DNA of 64,000 bases from Sulfuricaulis sp. (GTDB taxonomy: Bacteria > Pseudomonadota > Gammaproteobacteria > Acidiferrobacterales > Sulfurifustaceae): contig NZ_JANLGY010000022.1 in NCBI RefSeq assembly GCF_024653915.1, forward strand, positions 124,001 through 188,000, written 5' to 3'. The notes beneath the pieces were generated by a model. It searched no databases. It had not been told where the DNA came from and was given only the letters and a program-made list of their open reading frames with translations. The number at the start of each line of letters is the position of its first letter. Within the stretch, counting starts at the first letter, position 1. Positions 40,821 through 49,544 of the stretch are shown here, in pieces. A program made the translations under genes and the position numbers.

Positions 40821-42527
40821 TCAGTCACCGTGGCCGGGGGCACATTCACCGTTGGCAGCGTACATGGCCTCAATTTCACGTGCAAAACGCTTTTCGATTT
40901 CTTTGCGTTTCAACTTCATCGTTGGCGTGAGCAGTCCGTTATCCACCGTCCAGGGATCGGAAATTTGTGCAAGACGACTAATGCGCACATAGCCGGGGAA
41001 ATCATGGAGCTGGGCGTTGGCACGTTCGCACAGCTCCTTCTTATTCTTGGTAATTTTGCTCACTGCCAGCAAGCCCAGCTTGGGCCAGCCTTCGCCGACA
41101 ACCATCACTTGCTCGAATGTCGCATCGCGCAAAATCGCCTGTTCGGCATCTGTCGGGGGAACCTTCTCACCGTTGGACAGGACGATGATGTCCTTGACGC
41201 GTCCAGTGATATAGACGTTGCCGCCGCGGATCGCGGCCAGATCGCCGGTGTGCAACCAGCCGTCCTTGTCGATCATGGCGGCCGTGGCTTCAGGATTGTT
41301 CCAATAGCCGAGCATCACGCAGGGTCCACGCGCCAGTAATTCACCCTTGTCGTCGCAGCGCAGCTCGACGCCCTCGATCGCGCGCCCCACGGAAGTGGGG
41401 TCGTTGTCGCTCATTCGATTGGCTGCCAGCACCGGTGAAGTTTCGGTAAGCCCGTATCCCTGAATGATCGGCAACCCAAGTCCGATGAACACCCGGGCGA
41501 GATGCGGAGAAAAAGCCGCGCCGCCGACGATGATCATGCGCATGCGCCCGCCGAGGCGTCGATAAAGTTTTTTCGCCACCAGCGTCTTTAACACCGGCCA
41601 CAACAGTTTGTCCGTGAAGGTTGATTCGCCACGAAAACGACGCCAGCCGATTTCCGTGGCCTTTTCGAAGAGCTTGCGTTTGGGCGAGCCGGGCGGCATG
41701 GCCTCCTGCATCCGCGAATAAATGCGTTCGAAGATGCGTGGCACGCTGATAAGGCTCGTGGGTTGCTGCTCGCGCAAGTCATCCGCCAGCTGACTGATTG
41801 ACCGCGCGTACACTGTCTGCGCCCCGGCCCAGATCGCGGCATAGTAGCCGCAGGTGCGCTCCAGCATGTGCGACAACGGCAGAAAAGAAAGAAATCGGTC
41901 TGACGGATAGGCCGGCAGCGCACGCATGGAGGCGAGAACGTTGCTCAGGATATTGCGGTGCGACAGCATCACGCCCTTGGAACGTCCGGTGGTGCCGGAG
42001 GTGTAAACGATGGTCATCAAATCATCCGCCACGGCCGGCGACCTCGGCGGCACGTCTGCGTCCGGTGGCAGCCAGCCGTTCAGGCTGACCACTTTCTTAT
42101 CGGCCCCGCCAACGGCGCTCAGGCACACCACGCGCTCAACCGATTTGGTCTGGCCGCGCACGGCCTCCCACATCTTCTCATCCTCGAGCAGCAGCAGGCG
42201 CACGCCGGCGTCGTTCAGACACCAGGCCATGTTGTCCGGCCGGTCATCGAAATACAGCGGCACCGTCACCAGTTGCAGGCTCAAGGCAGCCTGATCGAAA
42301 CACACCCACTCCACGCGGTTGCGCAGGCACAGGGCAATGCGGTCGCCCGGCTTGAGGTGTTCGCGCGCCAGCGCCGCGCGCCAGCGCCCGACTTCCCGGC
42401 CGATGTCGCTCCAGTTCCAGTCGCGCCAGGACGAGCCCGTGAATTGACGATAGGCCGGCGCCTCCGGTGTCGCGTCGATGCGCCGGAGAAAAAGATCAAA
42501 CAGGTTCGAATCTTTTGGCAGATCCAT
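40821..42527 (-). CDS. long-chain acyl-CoA synthetase (AMP-forming)
   Basis: The enzyme activates fatty acids to acyl-CoA with ATP. With start ATG 42527 (AGGA eight bases upstream) it has 568 residues; ATG 42572 would add 15. Motifs: P-loop TIVYTSGTTGRSKGVMLSHRN (~173-193), GYGLTETSPVLAANR, HTGDLAAIRGGNVYITGRVKDIIVLSNGEKVPP near residue 430, and a modest lid domain. It most resembles FadD15/LACS-type synthetases, not small CoA ligases. It lies at the end of a leftward block with an MMPL transporter and beta-oxidation genes, which fits the substrate supply. Confidence 0.92.
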   Translation of the reverse strand: MDLPKDSNLFDLFLRRIDATPEAPAYRQFTGSSWRDWNWSDIGREVGRWRAALAREHLKPGDRIALCLRNRVEWVCFDQAALSLQLVTVPLYFDDRPDNMAWCLNDAGVRLLLLEDEKMWEAVRGQTKSVERVVCLSAVGGADKKVVSLNGWLPPDADVPPRSPAVADDLMTIVYTSGTTGRSKGVMLSHRNILSNVLASMRALPAYPSDRFLSFLPLSHMLERTCGYYAAIWAGAQTVYARSISQLADDLREQQPTSLISVPRIFERIYSRMQEAMPPGSPKRKLFEKATEIGWRRFRGESTFTDKLLWPVLKTLVAKKLYRRLGGRMRMIIVGGAAFSPHLARVFIGLGLPIIQGYGLTETSPVLAANRMSDNDPTSVGRAIEGVELRCDDKGELLARGPCVMLGYWNNPEATAAMIDKDGWLHTGDLAAIRGGNVYITGRVKDIIVLSNGEKVPPTDAEQAILRDATFEQVMVVGEGWPKLGLLAVSKITKNKKELCERANAQLHDFPGYVRISRLAQISDPWTVDNGLLTPTMKLKRKEIEKRFAREIEAMYAANGECAPGHGD

Positions 42528-42601
42528 AAAATATCCTGTGCGTGGACGGCGAGGTTGAACCGTTGTCGCCATCAGTCAGATGCCCGTACAAATCCCTGTT
42601 G

Positions 42602-44947
42602 TTATTCTAGCTGCCGGTGCCGGGATGTGCGCAACAGATAGGCCGCCAGCGCCGGCAGCAACAGCAACGCCCCCAGCATGTTTGCCAGAAACATGAACGC
42701 CAGCAACAGGCCCATGTCGGCCTGAAACTTGAGCGTCGAAAAGGCCCAGCTGCCGACGCCCACGGTCATGGTCGCAGCGGTGAACAACACGGCCGTGCCA
42801 CGCTGACGCAGCGCGTCATGATAAGCCTCGACCAGGGAGCAACCGCCGCGCGCCAGCTTGTCCTGCAGACGCTCATAGATATAGATACCGTAATCCACGC
42901 CGATTCCTGCCCCGAGCGCGATGACCGGCAGCGTCGAAACCTTGAGTCCGATGTCGAGCCAAGTCATTAACGCCTGGCACAGCGTTGTCGAAATACCGAG
43001 CGGGAGGACGATGCACAGTGTCCCGCGCCAGGAATGGAAGCTGAGCAGGCACAGCAGGATGATCGCGCCGAAGATCGAGGCGATCATGCTGATCTGCGCG
43101 GCGTCCACCGCCTCGTTGGTCGCGGCCATCACACCGACATTGCCGGAGGCCAGGCGGAAGCTCAGCTTGTCGCTGTCGTGCTCGCGCTTGAACTGCTTGA
43201 TCGCGTCGATCACGTGCGTGATGGTCTCGCCCTCGTGGTTGCTCATGAACAGCATGATCTGCATAACGCTGCAATCGGTGTTGAGCAATCCGGTGCCGGT
43301 ATCGATCGGCGTGACCGACTGGGCCAGCACGGTCGGATCGCGCGACAGTGCCCGCCACTTGAGACTGCCCTCGTTCCAGCCGGACGCGATGATCTTGGCC
43401 ACGCCGGGCAGGGCCAGGACCGATTGCACACCTTCGACCTGGCGCAGGCGCCACTCAAAGCGGTCGATCAGATCCATGATTTCGAACTCAGTGCAGGCGC
43501 CGGCGGCATGGGCCTGGGCGATGACCGACAGCACATCCACGCCGATGGAAAAACGGCGGGTGATGGCCTCGACGTCCTGGTTGTAGCGTGAGTCAGCACG
43601 CAGCTCCGGCACGCCTTCACCGAGATCGCCGGTGCGCAGCGACAAAGACTGGTGCAAACCGGCGGCGAAAATCACCACCGCGATCACCAGGATCAGGGCG
43701 GCCGTACGCGGGCGGGCCGCATGCTTCAGCAAGATCCACAAGCGTTCGCCGCGCCGCTCCTGAAGTTGGCTGCGCTCGATCGCCGCTGCCGACATGCGCG
43801 TGTACGAGAGCAGCACCGGCAACAACAGCATGTTGGTGAGTATCATCACCGCGAGCCCCATGCTCGAGGTAATACCCAGTTCACGCACGATGTCGATATC
43901 GATGTGCAGGATTACGAGGAAGCCGAGGACGTCTGTCGTGAGCGCGACCACCCCCGGTACCAACAGACGCGCGAAGGCGTTACGTGCCGCGTTCAGCGGT
44001 GTGGCGCCGTTAACGGCGATCTCGTGACGCCAGGCGTTGCCCATCTGTACCGCGTGGCTCACGCCGATTGAGAAGATCAGAAACGGCACCAGGATCGACA
44101 TCGGGTCGATACCGTAACCGAACAGCGGCAACAACCCGAGCAGCCACACCACCGGCACCATCGCGCAGGCCAGCGTGAGCAGGGTCAGGCGCCACGAGCC
44201 GCAGTAGAAAAAGAGCAGGAAACCAGTGATCAGGAACGCCACGGCAAAAAAACCGATCACGCTCACGGCGCCGTCGGCAATATCTCCCACCGCCTTGGCG
44301 AAACCGATGATGTGCACACCAATGCCGGCGGTTTCATGCTTGCCGCGCAGGATTTCCAGCTGTTCCGCCACGCGTCGGTAATTCAGGCGCTCGCCGCTGA
44401 CCGGGTCGTACTCAAGGAGCTCGGCGCTGACCAGCGCGCCGCTGAAGTCGTTTGTGACCAGGCGGCCCACGTACCCGGACTTGAGAACGTTGCGGCGCAC
44501 CTGCTCCAAATCAGTCTCTGTGCCCTGGAATCCCTGGGGAATGACATTGCCGCCGGCAAAGCCCTCCTCGACGATTTCAATGAAACGCACATTGGGCGTG
44601 AATAACGATGTGACCGTCGAGCGATCCACTCCGGGGAGGAAGAAGACATCATCCGTAACTTGCTTGAGCCGGGTGAAAAATTCTGTGTTAAAGATGTCAC
44701 CCTGCGGCTGCACCAGCGCCACGATCACGCGATTCGCTCCGCCGAATGTCTTCTGGTGCTCGGTGAAGACCTGCATGTAAGGATGGTTGAGCGGGATCAT
44801 CTTGTTGAACCCGGCGTCCACGCGCAGGTTTGTGCCCGAATAGGCCAGTAACAAGGTCACCACGGCGAAGATTCCCAGCAGCACACGCCGCTGCCTGAAC
44901 ATCCCGTGTCCAAAATTTTCAATTATCCGGGTGAGTGAGCGGTGCAT
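42602..44947 (-). CDS. RND/MMPL-family transporter
   Basis: The 781-residue protein has two repeats of the RND fold. Each has an N-terminal helix (residues ~22-42, and ~395-415), a large periplasmic loop and five to six membrane helices (~230-375 and ~625-775). Sequences such as LITGFLLFFYCGSWRLTLLTLACAMVPVVWLLGLL and GAGIGVDYGIYIYERLQDKLARGG are typical of the MMPL/HpnN subfamily. This group includes lipid exporters and sterol-sensing-like transporters. It starts four bases after the YCF48-like gene, so it belongs to the same operon. A lipid or hydrophobic substrate is likely given the DUF1302, DUF1329 and fatty acid genes. No adaptor or outer-membrane TolC partner is adjacent. Confidence 0.9.
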   Translation of the reverse strand: MHRSLTRIIENFGHGMFRQRRVLLGIFAVVTLLLAYSGTNLRVDAGFNKMIPLNHPYMQVFTEHQKTFGGANRVIVALVQPQGDIFNTEFFTRLKQVTDDVFFLPGVDRSTVTSLFTPNVRFIEIVEEGFAGGNVIPQGFQGTETDLEQVRRNVLKSGYVGRLVTNDFSGALVSAELLEYDPVSGERLNYRRVAEQLEILRGKHETAGIGVHIIGFAKAVGDIADGAVSVIGFFAVAFLITGFLLFFYCGSWRLTLLTLACAMVPVVWLLGLLPLFGYGIDPMSILVPFLIFSIGVSHAVQMGNAWRHEIAVNGATPLNAARNAFARLLVPGVVALTTDVLGFLVILHIDIDIVRELGITSSMGLAVMILTNMLLLPVLLSYTRMSAAAIERSQLQERRGERLWILLKHAARPRTAALILVIAVVIFAAGLHQSLSLRTGDLGEGVPELRADSRYNQDVEAITRRFSIGVDVLSVIAQAHAAGACTEFEIMDLIDRFEWRLRQVEGVQSVLALPGVAKIIASGWNEGSLKWRALSRDPTVLAQSVTPIDTGTGLLNTDCSVMQIMLFMSNHEGETITHVIDAIKQFKREHDSDKLSFRLASGNVGVMAATNEAVDAAQISMIASIFGAIILLCLLSFHSWRGTLCIVLPLGISTTLCQALMTWLDIGLKVSTLPVIALGAGIGVDYGIYIYERLQDKLARGGCSLVEAYHDALRQRGTAVLFTAATMTVGVGSWAFSTLKFQADMGLLLAFMFLANMLGALLLLPALAAYLLRTSRHRQLE

Positions 44948-44950
44948 GAA

Positions 44951-45910
44951 TTAGCGTGACTCTTCTTCGCTGCGCGACAGAACCGCAACGCCGCGCTCCC
45001 CCACCAGCACGAGCGCGCCACCGCTGGCCGCCACCGCGGCAAATGCCTGCCGCAGATCGTGCTGACGGGCAGTAAATTGCCGGCCTCCGTCATGACTGGT
45101 GAGCACCCTGGCGTCATTGCCCACCAACACAATGCTGCCATTGGTCAGTACGGAACCGCCCTGCAAGGTCGTCTCGCCATGAGTGGTGATCGGAAGCCAG
45201 CGTTTGCCGCCATCGGGCGATCGGAAGGCCTTGCCGCGTAACCCGAAGATCAGCGGATTGCCGTCCGGCAGCCGCAGCACGCCGAAAAAAGAACCCGGGT
45301 AGGGCGAAGGCAGTTTGCGCCAGTGGCGACCGGCGTCGTCCGATCGCAGCAACGTTCCGGCTTCACCCGCCACATAGATACGCCCCCCCGGACCACCGGC
45401 GATGGCATTGAGGTGCATGTCCTCCGGCAATAGTGTCCGGCGCTGCCAGCGCTGTCCGCCGTCATGCGTCTCCAGCGCCAGGCCGTAGGCGCCGACCGCA
45501 AATCCGTGCTGGAGATTCTCGAACCAGACATCAAGCAGCGGTTTGCGTTCCTCCGGTGACTGATGCATCAGCGCCCAAGTCTTGCCACCGTCTTCGGTGC
45601 GCAGGATCACAGCGTCGTGACCGACGGCCCAGCCATGCCGGTCATCGTGGAAATAGACGGCGGTGAGCGTGGCCTGACCCGGGGCCGAGGCGGATGACCA
45701 GTTCTTGCCCTCGTCGAACGAGAGCAGAATACGGCCACGCTCTCCCACCGCTACCAGCCGCGGGCCGGCGGGCGCGACATCAAGTAGAAGCTGATGGATT
45801 GTTGCAGCAGGCAAGGAAGGAGGGGACGCGGCATCCGTGATTGCAGGCAACGAGACCCACAACAAGGTCACAGCAGCACTGCAGCCGAACGATCTGATCA
45901 GCGACCGCAT
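44951..45910 (-). CDS. YCF48-like beta-propeller protein
   Basis: With ATG 45910 (AAAGGA upstream) the protein has 319 residues and a signal peptide (MRSLIRSFGCSAAVTLLWVSLPAITDA). The rest is a beta-propeller of repeated BNR/Asp-box blades (SFDEGKNW, TEDGGKTW, THDGGQRW, SDDAGRHW, SPDGGKRW, SHDGGRQF), as in photosystem II stability factor YCF48. In proteobacteria such proteins are regularly encoded next to RND transporters. A further upstream ATG (45961) would abolish the signal sequence. It is four bases upstream of the MMPL gene and 83 bases downstream of DUF1329. Confidence 0.9.
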   Translation of the reverse strand: MRSLIRSFGCSAAVTLLWVSLPAITDAASPPSLPAATIHQLLLDVAPAGPRLVAVGERGRILLSFDEGKNWSSASAPGQATLTAVYFHDDRHGWAVGHDAVILRTEDGGKTWALMHQSPEERKPLLDVWFENLQHGFAVGAYGLALETHDGGQRWQRRTLLPEDMHLNAIAGGPGGRIYVAGEAGTLLRSDDAGRHWRKLPSPYPGSFFGVLRLPDGNPLIFGLRGKAFRSPDGGKRWLPITTHGETTLQGGSVLTNGSIVLVGNDARVLTSHDGGRQFTARQHDLRQAFAAVAASGGALVLVGERGVAVLSRSEEESR

Positions 45911-45993
45911 CGAAATTCCTTTGCGGCCGTTGGCATGGCGTCTATTACGCGCCTCGTCCATTCTGTCGAGGATCGCGCGTATCCTGGGGGTGC

Positions 45994-47334
45994 TCAGCGC
46001 GTACCGAGATTGCGCAGGTTGGCCGGCGTGAAATCCGCCGCCGAACGGCGAATGGGCTGATAAACCTTGGACTCCTCGTTGCGCAATCCCATGGCAATAT
46101 AGCGGCCCGATTGCAGGTCAGAATGCACCTCGACCGTGCCGTAATACATCGGGACATCATAAAAATTCATCGAGTGCTGTTCGGAAACACGCCACAGCTG
46201 GTCGCGCGCATCGTATTTGTCAGTCACCACAATCGCCCAACTGTCCTCGTCGATATAGAAAGTGCGGCGCTTGTAGATATGGCTCGCCCCCGGCTTCAGG
46301 GTCGCCTCGACAACCCACACGCGGTGGAGTTCGTAACGCGTGTGCTCGGGATTGATATGTCCGGGCTTGAGGATGTCGGCGTACTTGAGCGTATTGCTGC
46401 CGAGCTTGTAGGAATTGTACGGGATGTACATTTCCTGCTTGCCCACGAGCTTCCAGTCGTAGCGGTCGGTGGCGCCGTTGTACATGCCGAAGTCATCGCT
46501 GGTGCGCAAACCGTCAGCAGCCGTTCCGGGGTTGTCATAGGCCACGTTCGGTGCCAAGCGTACACGCCGCTGACCCGGGTTGTAGATCCAGGCACTGCGC
46601 GGCTGCTTCACTTGATCCACCGTTTCGTGCACCAGCAGCACCTGACCGGCGAGGCGGGCCGGGGCCGTAACGATCTGGAGAAAATTGGTGAGCTTGTTGG
46701 GTTCGCGCTCGGCGGCGGGTTTGCTGACATTGCTGTAGGAAAAATCGTATTCGTACTCAAAACGCACCAGTGTGTAGGCGCCATCGCGCGTCACCGCCGC
46801 CTGGTTCCAGGTCATGGCATAGGTGTCACCCTTGTAACGCAACAACACATTCCAGATCGTCTCGAGTCCGTCCTTAGGCACAGGGAAGGGAATGCCGGCG
46901 GTGGTGCCGGTCACGCCGTTGCCGCCGGCCGCAAGCTTGGCGGTACCGATGTTCGCGGCCGTGGCCTCGTAAACTGCTTTGGGATAGACCGCGCTGCGTT
47001 GCGTTGGGTAAACGTTCATTTTCCATGTTGGATACTTTTTCAGCAGCGCAATCTGGCCGGCTGAAAGCCTGTCCTTGTGTTGATCGGCATTGGCGGCATC
47101 AATGGTGAGCTTGGGTTTGTCGTCGGCATAGGGATCGGGATAATGCCCACCGGGCTTGAAACCGGTGACCGGAGTGGTCAGTCCCCCGTTCCAGGCCGGA
47201 ATGGTGCCGGCACTGTTGGCGGCGGCCTGAGCGCCGAGCGGGGTCAGGTCCCGGCCCAACTCGGCGGTCGAGACAGTGGAAAAACAAAGTAACGTGGCGG
47301 TTGCCAGAATTACGGAAAGTTTGGTCTGCGTCAT
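45994..47334 (-). CDS. DUF1329 outer-membrane lipid-associated protein
   Basis: The 446-residue protein has a signal peptide (~1-24, ending STAELG) and the typical DUF1329 body: GRDLTPLGAQAAANSAGTIPAWNGGLT, then NVLLRYKGDTYAMTWNQAAVTRDG. A strand-rich C-terminus follows with RTFYIDEDSWAIVVTDKYDARDQLWR. The fold is thought to be LolA/LolB-like, suggesting lipid contact; the function is not established. GGGAGA precedes the ATG. It lies 30 bases after DUF1302 and before the YCF48-like and MMPL genes, the standard DUF1302-DUF1329-YCF48-MMPL cluster of aerobic lipid-degrading proteobacteria. Confidence 0.93.
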   Translation of the reverse strand: MTQTKLSVILATATLLCFSTVSTAELGRDLTPLGAQAAANSAGTIPAWNGGLTTPVTGFKPGGHYPDPYADDKPKLTIDAANADQHKDRLSAGQIALLKKYPTWKMNVYPTQRSAVYPKAVYEATAANIGTAKLAAGGNGVTGTTAGIPFPVPKDGLETIWNVLLRYKGDTYAMTWNQAAVTRDGAYTLVRFEYEYDFSYSNVSKPAAEREPNKLTNFLQIVTAPARLAGQVLLVHETVDQVKQPRSAWIYNPGQRRVRLAPNVAYDNPGTAADGLRTSDDFGMYNGATDRYDWKLVGKQEMYIPYNSYKLGSNTLKYADILKPGHINPEHTRYELHRVWVVEATLKPGASHIYKRRTFYIDEDSWAIVVTDKYDARDQLWRVSEQHSMNFYDVPMYYGTVEVHSDLQSGRYIAMGLRNEESKVYQPIRRSAADFTPANLRNLGTR

Positions 47335-47364
47335 GATTGTTCTCCCGGATCTCGGTGCGGCCGG

Positions 47365-49242
47365 TTAGAAGGAGTAGCTCAGGCTGACCGCGAGGAAATC
47401 GCGATCCTTGAGCGGGTTGGCGCTGCTGGCGTAATCCGCGCTTTGGCCTGCAGGCACAGCGCCCGAATCGGTACCCGAGTAGGTCCGGCCACCCCAGAAC
47501 CAGGTATAAGCAATGTCGGCCTGTAAGTTCTGACGATAGTTGAAACCGACCCCAAGCGTTCCGGCTTTGGCACCTTCGTTGAATGTAGCGCTTACGCCAT
47601 CTACGTCATGCGTATAGGCAAGCCGCGGTGACACTGTGACGGCGCCTATTATGTTCGGATAATCGAGCCGACCCACGAGCCGGTAACCCCAGGAGCTGCG
47701 CGTGGCGTAGCCTTCCATGTTCGGCTGCGTGGAACCGGATGTCGTCGCGGTGCTGGACCCCACGGCCGGCAGGTACACGCCGGGGCCGGCAAAGAGCACG
47801 CCATCAGGTAAATCCTGGCGGTTGTAACCGGCTTCACCCACAACGACAAACTGCTCAGCACCAATGGTTGGGCCAAAGGCCTTGGTGCCGGTAAATTGCA
47901 CTTGATGCATTTTTACACGCTGATAGCCGGTGATCTCGGTGCCGATGGGCACACTGGCGGCAGGGACTGTCCCACCGGTGAGCTGATTGGCCAACCCACC
48001 GGCGGCCAGGATGATTTCGGTAGTAGCAAGCTGCACCGGCTGGTTAGGGCGATAAGACCATTCGCCCTGCCAAGCAACCCCGCCGGCACCAAGCGTATTG
48101 AAACTCACACCATAGAGCTTGATGTCCTCAGGGTAATCCGCGAAATAGGTCGCCGGCGCCGTACAGAGTGCCCCGATGGCTCCGCCTGTCAGGATGTTAC
48201 CGAAATTAGGCGTTAGACATCCACCGATGCCCGCGCTCGCCGCTACGGTGGCACCACCACGAAAAGCGCTGAGATACGGCGTGCGACTGTGATAACGCAT
48301 GGCGTAAACACCAAACTCGGTATTATTCCATTCTGGCGCAAACAGGCGCATGGCCAATCCGAATTGACCACTGTCGCCAGGGTTACGATCTGCCGACCGT
48401 GGCGCCCAAACAGCCGCGGACTGGTTCGCGCCAGGAATAAAAGTTCCCGGGGCAAAGTGCTGATCCACACGCCGACCACTGCCAATGAAGACCTTGTCAC
48501 CATCATCCGACAACGCATCGGTGGTGCTGAAGAAAGTGCCGCGAGGATCGATGCGGGTCTTGTCCCAGTTGGCGAGCACAACACCTTCAATCGTGATGCT
48601 GCTGTTTACTTCCTGCGAGGCCCACAACATGTTCGAAGGGGTCAGCCCCTCCTTGAATTCGGCGCCCGGCACACGCAACTTGGAGACGTCCACCGGATTG
48701 ATGACGTTGATGCCGTTCAGGATGAACGTGCTCTCACCCCAGCTCACCACCTGACTGCCGAGGCGCAAGTTGAGATTGCGACCGCCCACATCGAAAGTGC
48801 CACGAACATACGCATCGAGCAGATCAGCTTCGTCCACTGTGCGGTCACGCGCCAAGGGTCCGAGGAAATTCTTGGTATCGTTGATCGGATCGAAGAAGTA
48901 GGTGCCGCGCAAGAACACCCCGTAGTTCTTGTATGTCAGATCGAAATCGTGCGTAGCCTTGACCGCCGAGTAGGCGACACCGCCTTCGTTGTAATTGAGA
49001 TTGCCGTCATCCGAATTGACGTCGCGTGACGTCCCGCCATTGGTAATACCGATCAGCGACGGATCGCGATCCTGCATGCGCCACGTGGCGCCCAGTGAGA
49101 GAGTGGTGTCAAAACTTCCTTTGACCTCGCCTGATTCGCTTTCAAATGAAATGGCGTGGGCCGAACCGGTGGCCAACGCCATGAGCAGGGGAAATATCAG
49201 ACGATCGGGGAAACGGGACGCAACACAAACGATGATGTTCAT
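47365..49242 (-). CDS. DUF1302 outer-membrane protein
   Basis: The 625-residue protein has a signal peptide (~1-30, ending GSAHA) followed by GSFDTTLSLGATWRMQDRDPSLIG. It has a long series of amphipathic strands and ends in Phe (FLAVSLSYSF), as expected for an outer-membrane barrel. It matches the DUF1302 family, porin-like proteins associated with growth on hydrophobic compounds. GGAGA precedes ATG 49242. As first gene of the cluster with DUF1329 it probably forms part of a hydrophobic-substrate uptake or envelope-lipid transport route. Confidence 0.93.
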   Translation of the reverse strand: MNIIVCVASRFPDRLIFPLLMALATGSAHAISFESESGEVKGSFDTTLSLGATWRMQDRDPSLIGITNGGTSRDVNSDDGNLNYNEGGVAYSAVKATHDFDLTYKNYGVFLRGTYFFDPINDTKNFLGPLARDRTVDEADLLDAYVRGTFDVGGRNLNLRLGSQVVSWGESTFILNGINVINPVDVSKLRVPGAEFKEGLTPSNMLWASQEVNSSITIEGVVLANWDKTRIDPRGTFFSTTDALSDDGDKVFIGSGRRVDQHFAPGTFIPGANQSAAVWAPRSADRNPGDSGQFGLAMRLFAPEWNNTEFGVYAMRYHSRTPYLSAFRGGATVAASAGIGGCLTPNFGNILTGGAIGALCTAPATYFADYPEDIKLYGVSFNTLGAGGVAWQGEWSYRPNQPVQLATTEIILAAGGLANQLTGGTVPAASVPIGTEITGYQRVKMHQVQFTGTKAFGPTIGAEQFVVVGEAGYNRQDLPDGVLFAGPGVYLPAVGSSTATTSGSTQPNMEGYATRSSWGYRLVGRLDYPNIIGAVTVSPRLAYTHDVDGVSATFNEGAKAGTLGVGFNYRQNLQADIAYTWFWGGRTYSGTDSGAVPAGQSADYASSANPLKDRDFLAVSLSYSF

Positions 49243-49544
49243 GATGGCTCTCCTGGATTACGTTCGCCCCCTTTTCACAGCGAGGGTTACGAAATGGGTG
49301 TTGCTACTGTTGGGCAAGGCGCAAGCGACTGGACAGGCTTATGTTTTTTTCCAACAGCGCCAATTTATGGTACCGAAAGAAAGGTATTTGAGAAAGTCGT
49401 TTCCGGGGCCTGGGCAGATTATTCGCTAGGGAGAGACGAAGATACAAAATGTTCAACAATCGAGAGAATCGCCCGACCGGGACCGAATCCGGGTAGTGAC
49501 AGCGCCAAGGAGAAAGGGTGATTCTTGTAGTCCCCGGGCGGATT
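49243..49544. other. intergenic region before DUF1302
   Basis: This 302-base stretch separates the fadE-fadI-fadJ genes from the DUF1302 cluster. It presumably holds the promoter of the DUF1302 operon. I see no convincing gene, operator palindrome or terminator in it. Confidence 0.5.
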